From contig CAITZN010000290.1 of NCBI GenBank assembly GCA_903896915.1, forward strand, positions 1 to 6,129: a stretch of 6,129 nucleotides of DNA, in the 5' to 3' direction. This document shows positions 1 to 5,318 of the stretch, piece by piece. This DNA is from an uncultured bacterium (GTDB lineage Bacteria > Desulfobacterota > Desulfobulbia > Desulfobulbales > Desulfobulbaceae). The notes beneath the pieces are model-generated. The model was not told where the DNA came from and did no database searches. It saw only the letters and a list, made by a program, of their open reading frames with translations. Both the position numbers and the translations under genes were made by a program. Position 1 is the stretch's first letter. Each line of letters starts with the position of its first letter.

Positions 1-1
1 C

Positions 2-1753
2 TTCATTCTGGAAAGTCTTGAGATGGTGCAGCGGACGATCCCTTTTGTAAACGCTTTGATAGAACAGCCAGATAGAGAGGATATCCTGCCGAAAATGACG
101 GGAAATTGCTTTCGTTTGTTTCATTCCATAAAAGGCACGGGTGGTTTTCTCCATCTCGAACACTTGGTGGGCCCGGCCGAAGCCATGGAGTATCTGCTCG
201 ATCGGGTACGGTCCGGCGTACTGTCGTTAACTCCCATGCATATTTCTTTACTGGCCGAGTCTTGCCGATTTATGGAACAAGGCCTCCCTGTCGTGCTGTC
301 CGAAAAGAGTGATGAGCGGTTAGCTTCCTCAGCCAGTGCGTTGACCACGGCGATTTTTCAGTCCATGAAAGACAGTGAAGGCGGTTATTGTGCCGAAAAT
401 TCGGAGGCCGCTGTGCCTCAGGAGATGCGGGATGCTTTCTTATTGGAAACCGAGAATCTGCTTGCAGCAGCGGAGCAGGAGTTTGTTCTCTGGGATTTTA
501 TTGCTATCGATCATCATCGGGTGGCCGAATTATGCCGATTGTTGAACCGCCTACAGCAAAATTTCATTTTTTTTGAGCTGAAAGATTTAGAACGGTTGTG
601 TCTGGCTCTTGAGTCAACCTTGAAACGTTATATCCAGGGTGAATTTTTTCAAACTGAATACCCTGAAAGGATTTTTTTACGAAGTGTCGATGCGGTTCGC
701 GATACCATGATTCGGTTTACCCGTTTTGAAGATGCCACCGTAACCGGACTGGAGCATCATCTAGCTGCCCTGCAGGGATTAATCCGGCAACCGATCGGCA
801 CGCTGTTGGTCGAGGCCGGCCTTGTCGATCCCCAGGTGATAGAATATGCCCTGGAGGCTCAGAAGACCTCGCAGGAAGCAACACCTCGGCGTCTGGGTGA
901 GATGTTGGTGGATATGGGAGAAGTAACCCAGGACCAGGTGCAGCATATTTTGCAGGAGCAGCATAGTAAACGAACGTTGGCCATTCAGGCTGAGGCTGAG
1001 CTCGACAGCGTTTGTCAACCTTTGGCCCAATTGTCCTCTGGTAATGGCTTTTCCAACGAGGTGTGCGTTGATGGCAGGAAACTTGCACGAATAATTGAAT
1101 TGATTGATCGATTGGCCAAAGAGTACCCACTCGTCGGGGACTCTGCATCACTTCTTGCTGAGTTGCAGGAGGAGGCGAATTCTTGCCAACAGGAGACTAT
1201 CTCGGCCTTCACTTCCCGGTTAAGAAGAATCGTTCATGACTTGGCCGTGCACTGCAATAAACGAGTATATTTTGTCATCGAAGGGATTGATACCTTGCTG
1301 GACCAGCGGTATATGGCCCTTCTTGCCGACCCGATACTTCACCTCCTCCGTAATGGGGTTGAACATGGTTTGGAATCCGTCGAGGAACGGGAGAAAGCAG
1401 GTAAGAAAAAAAGCGGCAAGTTGATGTTGCTGGCTCTGCAACAGGGAAATGAAATATGGGTGAGCGTTGAAGATGATGGTCGGGGGATTGACAGGGAAAA
1501 AATTGCCACTCTGGTTGTGGAGCAGCATCTTGCCAATCCTGGAAACGTAGCTCAGCGCTCTAGCAAGGAACTCATGCAACTTCTTTTTCACGCCCGAATT
1601 GCCACTGACGGAGAGGCCAAGGGGGAGCAGAGTCGGGATACCGGTCTTTCGGCCGTTGGCAGCAGCATAAAACAAATGCATGGAAAGATTGAGATGCTGT
1701 CACGTTTGAACAAAGGGACAAGGATAACCTTGAGAGTGCCGCAACAGCACTGA
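2..1753 (+). CDS. Atypical CheA-like histidine kinase lacking the CheW-like P5 domain (5' partial)
   Basis: Chemotaxis-type autokinase, expected to phosphorylate its own HPt histidine from ATP and pass the phosphate to CheY in the cytoplasm. The reading frame is open to the left edge, and the residues before the Met at base 23 (FILESLE) fit the first HPt helix, so the true start lies upstream. Numbering from that Met, the domains are: HPt at about 1-110, with the phosphoacceptor His34 in HSIKGTGGFL; a second HPt-like domain at 133-235 with Asn175 where the His should be; a MshEN/GspE-N-like pair of motifs at 254-314; a short P3-like dimerisation segment at about 346-410; and a HATPase domain at 411-575. 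The N-box (HLLRNGVEHG) and G1 box (DDGRGID) are intact. The G2 box is degenerate (SRDTGLSAV instead of roughly GRGVGMDVV). The protein stops right after the ATPase fold, so the P5 domain that binds CheW is absent. Family assignment is firm; kinase activity is not proven. Confidence 0.87.
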   Translation, partial: FILESLEMVQRTIPFVNALIEQPDREDILPKMTGNCFRLFHSIKGTGGFLHLEHLVGPAEAMEYLLDRVRSGVLSLTPMHISLLAESCRFMEQGLPVVLSEKSDERLASSASALTTAIFQSMKDSEGGYCAENSEAAVPQEMRDAFLLETENLLAAAEQEFVLWDFIAIDHHRVAELCRLLNRLQQNFIFFELKDLERLCLALESTLKRYIQGEFFQTEYPERIFLRSVDAVRDTMIRFTRFEDATVTGLEHHLAALQGLIRQPIGTLLVEAGLVDPQVIEYALEAQKTSQEATPRRLGEMLVDMGEVTQDQVQHILQEQHSKRTLAIQAEAELDSVCQPLAQLSSGNGFSNEVCVDGRKLARIIELIDRLAKEYPLVGDSASLLAELQEEANSCQQETISAFTSRLRRIVHDLAVHCNKRVYFVIEGIDTLLDQRYMALLADPILHLLRNGVEHGLESVEEREKAGKKKSGKLMLLALQQGNEIWVSVEDDGRGIDREKIATLVVEQHLANPGNVAQRSSKELMQLLFHARIATDGEAKGEQSRDTGLSAVGSSIKQMHGKIEMLSRLNKGTRITLRVPQQH

Positions 1754-1791
1754 GGTTCATCAGGGAAAAGCGCGCATTCGTTGAAGAGAAC

Positions 1792-1821
1792 TTGCTTTCC
1801 TTGTTTGTGTATTGATAGAAT
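1792..1821 (+). promoter_or_regulatory. Possible sigma-70-type promoter upstream of cheY
   Basis: TTGCTT at 1792-1797 and TAGAAT at 1816-1821 are separated by 18 bases. The -10 matches TATAAT at five of six positions, but the -35 matches TTGACA at only three. It overlaps the alternative sigma-28-like element just downstream, so at most one of the two may be real. This is a pattern match only. Confidence 0.2.
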
Positions 1822-1822
1822 A

Positions 1823-1830
1823 GCCGATAA
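1823..1830 (+). promoter_or_regulatory. Sigma-28 (FliA)-like -10 element upstream of cheY
   Basis: GCCGATAA matches the FliA -10 consensus at all eight positions. It sits in the gap between the kinase and cheY, about 75 bases before the cheY start, which is a natural place for a motility-class promoter. The expected -35 (TAAA about 15 bases upstream) is not present: the bases there read TTTG. If functional, it would let cheY and the genes downstream be expressed with late flagellar genes, independently of the kinase gene. Confidence 0.33.
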
Positions 1831-1890
1831 GAAAAAAATTGTTGGGGCAGGGGCCACCTTCAATATTTGAGAACAATATACTAACGAACA

Positions 1891-1897
1891 GAGAGGA
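1891..1897 (+). promoter_or_regulatory. Ribosome binding site of cheY
   Basis: GAGAGGA lies seven bases before the ATG at 1905. It selects this start over an in-frame ATG at 1839, which would add 22 residues that do not belong to the receiver fold. Confidence 0.8.
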
Positions 1898-1904
1898 TGA
1901 GATA

Positions 1905-2276
1905 ATGGCAAAGAATGTACTGTTGGTTGACGATTCCAGCACAATGCGTAAGATCGTCAGCCGTTCGCTGCGTCAGGCGGGACTTGATTTCGGTGAGATT
2001 TACGAGGCAGGTGACGGCCTGGAAGCCTTGGCCATGCTCGAAAAAGAATCTATCGATATCGTTTTGAGCGACATCAATATGCCCAATATGAACGGGATCG
2101 AATTTCTTCGGGAAAAAGCTAATCGTCCCGCTATTAAGGATATTCCGGTTTTTATGATTTCTACTGAAACCGGTGATGATATTATCGGAGAAGCCAAAAG
2201 TCTTGGGGCTATTGGTGCTCTGAAGAAACCTTTCACCCCGGACAAGGTTAACGAAGTTTTGGGCCCGATCATGTAG
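1905..2276 (+). CDS. cheY: CheY-type single-domain response regulator
   Basis: A stand-alone receiver domain of 123 residues, the usual CheY length, with no output domain; it would act as a diffusible phosphorylated messenger. The key residues are all visible: acidic pair Asp9-Asp10 in LLVDDSS, phosphoacceptor Asp56 in LSDINMPNMNG, the Thr/Ser switch position at Ser86 in MISTET, and conserved Lys108 in KKPFTP. Aligned with E. coli CheY, the aromatic switch residue (Tyr106) is Ala105 here, so the usual Tyr-Thr coupling cannot operate as in enteric CheY. The ATG at 1905 is chosen because it has a good Shine-Dalgarno and the protein then starts directly at the first beta strand. It lies 151 bases after the kinase gene and 83 bases before the first cheX, with no clear terminator on either side, so a shared operon is likely. 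The natural partners are the upstream kinase and the downstream CheX proteins. Confidence 0.95.
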   Translation: MAKNVLLVDDSSTMRKIVSRSLRQAGLDFGEIYEAGDGLEALAMLEKESIDIVLSDINMPNMNGIEFLREKANRPAIKDIPVFMISTETGDDIIGEAKSLGAIGALKKPFTPDKVNEVLGPIM

Positions 2277-2348
2277 AACGGAAGACTTGTCAAATGGGAT
2301 GCTCTTTCATTCGGTTGAGCTTAGCGTTGGTTATCAGGGAACAATAGT

Positions 2349-2353
2349 GAGGG
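2349..2353 (+). promoter_or_regulatory. Ribosome binding site deciding a GTG start
   Basis: GAGGG lies six bases before the GTG at 2360. The frame has a TGA just upstream at 2348, and the nearby ATG at 2355 is in a different frame, so GTG is the only sensible start for this gene. Confidence 0.75.
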
Positions 2354-2359
2354 AATGGT

Positions 2360-2827
2360 GTGGATAATATTTTCGAAATCAATGACAAAATCATTGAGTC
2401 AACCATAGAAATATTCACTGGCATGGTGATGATGGAGATCTCGGTGGCGGGAGATCCGCTAACGACGCTCGGGCCTTTGGAAAATTCCATCACCGGCATG
2501 GTCGGCTTGGCCGGCGTCCATAAAGGGGTGCTGGCGGTTCATTTTCCCAAGCAGGTGGCCCTGGATGTCACAGGCAGCTTTCTCGGGATGGAGGTCGATG
2601 ATATCAATGCCGATGTCCAGGACGCTATTGGCGAAATCGCTAACATGCTCGGAGGGAATTTGAAAACGATTCTCTCGGATCGGGGCAAAGATATTATGCT
2701 CTCCCTGCCGTCAACAATTTCCGGCGATCAATACTCCTTCACCTCCCAGGCCGAGGTGGATCAGGTTATTCTGCCTTTCCAGACGCCTTCCGGTATATTT
2801 TATGTCGAGGTGGAGCTTGAACGTTGA
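2360..2827 (+). CDS. cheX: CheX-family phosphatase of phospho-CheY (copy 1)
   Basis: A 155-residue single-domain protein of the CheC/CheX/FliY phosphatase superfamily, which removes phosphate from phospho-CheY. The diagnostic motif is in DAIGEIANM: Asp88, catalytic Glu92 and Asn95 (D-x3-E-x2-N), followed 22 residues after the Asn by Pro117 in LSLPSTISG. There is one such motif, as in CheX, whereas CheC has two. The preceding block (GVLAVHFP ... FLGMEV) is typical CheX core. No signal peptide or membrane segment is seen, so it should be cytoplasmic. The start is GTG, with a Shine-Dalgarno six bases upstream. It shares the same architecture and motif with the next gene, so the two are a tandem duplication that has diverged, mostly in the first 50 residues. 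Position directly after cheY supports that CheY as the substrate; this pairing is inferred. Confidence 0.92.
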   Translation: MDNIFEINDKIIESTIEIFTGMVMMEISVAGDPLTTLGPLENSITGMVGLAGVHKGVLAVHFPKQVALDVTGSFLGMEVDDINADVQDAIGEIANMLGGNLKTILSDRGKDIMLSLPSTISGDQYSFTSQAEVDQVILPFQTPSGIFYVEVELER

Positions 2828-2861
2828 GCTCTGAACGGGTGTAGGCAATAACCTCAAACAC

Positions 2862-2866
2862 GGGAG
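2862..2866 (+). promoter_or_regulatory. Ribosome binding site deciding a TTG start
   Basis: GGGAG lies eight bases before the TTG at 2875. Starting there gives a protein whose first helix (ELEKSLIDATLEVF) lines up with that of the upstream cheX copy (INDKIIESTIEIF), which supports this rare start codon. Confidence 0.7.
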
Positions 2867-2874
2867 AGCCGTTC

Positions 2875-3333
2875 TTGGAACTGGAAAAATCTTTAATCGA
2901 TGCAACCTTGGAGGTCTTCGCCTCCATGATTTTTATTGAGATTGAACCCGAAACACATTCGGATCGCGAGGCTGTGGCAATTGAATCGAATCTGTTCAGT
3001 CTCATAGGCCTGGCTGGTGATATCAAAGGTGTCCTGGCCATCCAGTGCCCTTCTAACGTGGCGATGGGTATCACCGGGGCTATGCTTGGCATGGAAGTAA
3101 CGGAACTCGGCGAGGATGCCAAGGATGCTATCGGTGAGATCGCCAACATGGTCGCCGGCGGTCTCAAGGAAGCTTTGGCTGTATTCGGGAAAAAAATAGA
3201 ACTGGCCATCCCCACCACGATCATTGGCGAATCCATCCGGACCAGCGGTCTTTCCGGGGCCACCCGCGTCATGGTCCCATTTCTAAGTCCGCTCGGGCGG
3301 TTTGGAATTGAACTCAGGTTTATTCTTTCTTGA
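2875..3333 (+). CDS. cheX: CheX-family phosphatase of phospho-CheY (copy 2)
   Basis: The second of two adjacent CheX-type phosphatases, 152 residues long. The phosphatase motif is again DAIGEIANM, with Asp84, Glu88 and Asn91, and Pro113 22 residues after the Asn in LAIPTTIIG. Other shared blocks with copy 1 are the GLAG...KGVLA strand and the LGMEV turn before the catalytic helix. The segment between the first helix and this core (residues 22-42) differs strongly from copy 1, as does the C-terminus (SPLGRFGIELRFILS), so the copies may have different partners or dimerise differently. Translation begins at TTG, which often goes with modest expression. It follows copy 1 by 47 bases with no terminator, so co-transcription with cheY and copy 1 is likely. 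A stem-forming inverted repeat begins seven bases after its stop. Confidence 0.92.
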   Translation: MELEKSLIDATLEVFASMIFIEIEPETHSDREAVAIESNLFSLIGLAGDIKGVLAIQCPSNVAMGITGAMLGMEVTELGEDAKDAIGEIANMVAGGLKEALAVFGKKIELAIPTTIIGESIRTSGLSGATRVMVPFLSPLGRFGIELRFILS

Positions 3334-3340
3334 GGAAAGG

Positions 3341-3365
3341 GGTAAACTCTTTTCTAATGTTTACC
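3341..3365. repeat. Perfect 7-bp inverted repeat after the second cheX
   Basis: GGTAAAC at 3341-3347 and GTTTACC at 3359-3365 are exact reverse complements separated by 11 bases. The stem is not followed by a T-run, so it does not look like an intrinsic terminator. It could be an operator half-site pair or an RNA hairpin stabilising the 3' end of the upstream message; neither role is shown by the sequence. Confidence 0.5.
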
Positions 3366-3446
3366 GAAACAAATAAGACACCTGTCTGTTGTTAATCTCT
3401 CGTGCTGCGAATAGTTAGTTTCGTTTTTATCTCTGCTCGCAGGGAT

Positions 3447-3470
3447 GGACAGGATGGTCCTCAGTTTTTT
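3447..3470 (+). terminator. Weak terminator-like hairpin between cheX copy 2 and the fusion gene
   Basis: A short stem, either GGAC/GTCC (3447-3450 with 3457-3460) or the overlapping AGGA/TCCT (3451-3454 with 3458-3461), is followed four or three bases later by six Ts at 3465-3470. The stem is only four base pairs, so at best this is a weak or attenuating terminator. The rest of the 204-base gap (3334-3537) shows no convincing promoter. Confidence 0.2.
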
Positions 3471-3537
3471 CTTACTCGTTGATCTGTCAATTTAAGGGCA
3501 GGCCAGGGTTCTGTTTCAGCTTACTACAGTCTATGCG

Positions 3538-4812
3538 ATGAAATCCAAGGAACGCCTCGATAAAATACTGCTTTCTAGCTGCAGCCGGATACAAGAAGAG
3601 GTCGCCGCTCTGATTGGTAAACCGTTCGATTTGGGTGAGCCTCAATTTCGTCTGGTCAGAAAGCAGGAGATATTTGCCGAACTTAACGAGAAACGAGTAC
3701 TTGCCCGAATCCGAATGGATGGTGAGCTCCAGGGAATTGGTTGCCTTTTGGTTGCGGTCAAGGCGGCCATTCATATTGGTGGCACACTCATCATGCTACC
3801 GGAATCAGAGTTAGATACCGTTAGCAAAAGTGAGCAGTATTCAGAAGAGCTGGAGGATTCTTTCGGCGAAGTTGCCAATATCATCTGCGGCGCTGCCACC
3901 GTCACTTTTGAGGCGCAATATCCCCAAAACGTACGTTTTGTTCGTACAGAGCAGGAGGTCGTTACTCCAAACAAGGTGGTGGTCGAATCTGAAGAGCCGA
4001 TTCCTGATGGTTCGTATTATGTGATGACCGTTGCCATGCAGTTGGAGAATCGTTCTCTCGGTAGTCTCGATATTATTTTGCCTGCTGTTCCTTTTGGTCT
4101 GGCAGTGGAAGAGGTAATAGCGCCGAAGGTTTCGGAAACGACGGAGACATCCGAACCGACTGGGGTTGTTGAGAAGGAAGCATCTGTTGAAAGGTCCGAA
4201 GATGAAGGACCCGTCGAGCCCGTTCAACCTAAACGTGATATTGGTAAACAGAAAAAACTTGTCGACGAATTGCTGAATAAAAGCATGGTGAAGATGAGCG
4301 AGGAGGTGAGTGCCTTACTCGGCGGAACTCTGCAGGTGGTATCAACGGAGAGCGCGGCCTTTTCAAAGGAGGGTTTTTTTGAACAGGCCGGTGGTAAACA
4401 GATCATGGCCCGCCTCAATATCCGTGGAAGTGACCATGGTGAGGAGGCTTTTCTGTTCGTTGATGTCAAAACCGCCGTGTATCTAGGCGGAGCCCTCATT
4501 ATGCTACCGGAAGGCGAACTGGAGGATACGGCTCGCAACGAAGAGTTTGGCGACGACGCAAGCGATGCCTACGGCGAGGTTACTAATATCATCGCCGGTG
4601 TCTATACAACTATCTTTGAGGACCAGTACCACGTTAAGCTCGGATTTGTGAAGACCTCAATGGAAAAGGTTTCACCCGCGAAGGTCGATCCCAAGTCCGA
4701 TGAAGTCATTCCCAATCAGGCCTATTACCTTTCCACCGGTCATATTCAGTATAATGGTAAGGATTTAGGGCGGGTGCAGATGGTTATCCCTGCCACTGTG
4801 CTGGAGTTGGAA
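3538..4812 (+). repeat. Internal tandem duplication of the phosphatase domain
   Basis: Bases 3538-4107 and 4246-4812 encode two copies of the same roughly 190-residue domain, separated by a low-complexity linker at 4108-4245. The copies align without large gaps from the first helix to the last strand. Matching blocks include VKAAIHIGGTLIMLPE / VKTAVYLGGALIMLPE, the two ExxN helices, and EEPIPDGSYY / DEVIPNQAYY. Both catalytic motifs are retained, so the duplication appears to be kept for function rather than decaying. Confidence 0.85.
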
Positions 4813-5313
4813 GATCTACTCAAGCCGGTGGATGAATTGGCTGAGGACGAAGAGGCTAAGAGCGGTGAACCGCTACAGGCGGTAACCGGTAAGGCCGCAG
4901 TTTCGTCAGGGGCTGCCCATGTTCGCTCACAGGAAAAATCCCATGAGTCTACCGATGTCCTTATTTTTACTGATGACGACAACGAGGCTAGCCGTATCGC
5001 AACTGCCTTGCAACAGTTGGGATATGTTCCTCGTCTCCTTCACTTCAAAGATTCGGTCAATAGTGTGTTAACTTCTCGGATTCAGATGATTTTTCTTGTG
5101 ATGCAGGAGGTGAGTGAGCAGGGATTTGGTGTGGCCATTAAAATCAGCAGCGCAGGTCTATCCGTTCCTTTGGTAGCTGCTGGCCCGGCTTGGACCAGAA
5201 CGCTGGTGCTGAAGGCTGTAAAATACGGCGCTCGCGATATTCTCATTACACCTTCCTCGCCGGTCGATGTTCGTGAAAAGATGGAAGTCAATTTGGTGAG
5301 AAAAGCGGCTTGA
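3538..5313 (+). CDS. Double CheC/CheX-like phosphatase fused to a pseudo-receiver domain
   Basis: A 591-residue cytoplasmic protein of three modules. Two homologous CheC/CheX-like domains occupy residues 1-190 and about 237-425. Each carries a D-x3-E-x2-N motif: Asp107/Glu111/Asn114 in DSFGEVANI and Asp343/Glu347/Asn350 in DAYGEVTNI. They share GG[TA]LIMLPE and a Pro 30 residues after the Asn, later than in the CheX neighbours. An acidic, Glu/Pro/Ser/Thr-rich linker (191-236) joins them, and a second acidic linker (426-470) leads to a receiver-like domain at 472-588. That receiver keeps the acidic cluster Asp479-481, but has Val521 at the phosphoacceptor site, Gly549 at the Thr/Ser site and Thr571 at the Lys site, so it cannot be phosphorylated normally. 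The likely role is phospho-CheY dephosphorylation or binding, with the pseudo-receiver as a docking or regulatory part; this is inference. The ATG at 3538 has no clear Shine-Dalgarno; the frame is open back to 3496 without an ATG, GTG or TTG. Confidence 0.86.
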   Translation: MKSKERLDKILLSSCSRIQEEVAALIGKPFDLGEPQFRLVRKQEIFAELNEKRVLARIRMDGELQGIGCLLVAVKAAIHIGGTLIMLPESELDTVSKSEQYSEELEDSFGEVANIICGAATVTFEAQYPQNVRFVRTEQEVVTPNKVVVESEEPIPDGSYYVMTVAMQLENRSLGSLDIILPAVPFGLAVEEVIAPKVSETTETSEPTGVVEKEASVERSEDEGPVEPVQPKRDIGKQKKLVDELLNKSMVKMSEEVSALLGGTLQVVSTESAAFSKEGFFEQAGGKQIMARLNIRGSDHGEEAFLFVDVKTAVYLGGALIMLPEGELEDTARNEEFGDDASDAYGEVTNIIAGVYTTIFEDQYHVKLGFVKTSMEKVSPAKVDPKSDEVIPNQAYYLSTGHIQYNGKDLGRVQMVIPATVLELEDLLKPVDELAEDEEAKSGEPLQAVTGKAAVSSGAAHVRSQEKSHESTDVLIFTDDDNEASRIATALQQLGYVPRLLHFKDSVNSVLTSRIQMIFLVMQEVSEQGFGVAIKISSAGLSVPLVAAGPAWTRTLVLKAVKYGARDILITPSSPVDVREKMEVNLVRKAA

Positions 5314-5318
5314 TCGAA

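Noticed and set aside
717..1681. Long minus-strand open frames opposite the kinase (717-1151 and 1220-1681)
   Set aside because: They lie fully within the kinase gene, show no recognisable domain and have unusual composition, while the plus strand encodes clear HPt and HATPase motifs.
1863..1879. ATATT-N7-AATAT dyad before the cheY ribosome binding site
   Set aside because: It is a 5-bp A/T-only stem, too weak to argue for an operator or hairpin.
1839..1904. Upstream in-frame ATG giving CheY 22 extra residues
   Set aside because: There is no Shine-Dalgarno before it, the added residues are unlike any receiver N-terminus, and the ATG at 1905 has a good site seven bases upstream.
2766..3272. 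168-residue minus-strand open frame opposite cheX copy 2
   Set aside because: It is the complement of a well-supported CheX gene and has a Ser/Ala/Ile-rich composition typical of antisense reading of that gene; no motif was seen.
3386..3420. Possible sigma-70 promoter TTGTTA-N17-TAGTTA in the gap before the fusion gene
   Set aside because: The spacing is right, but the -10 matches only two of six consensus positions.
3405..3442. Inverted repeat CTGCGA ... TCGCAG with a 26-base loop
   Set aside because: The stem is six base pairs with a long unstructured loop, which is expected by chance in a gap of this size.
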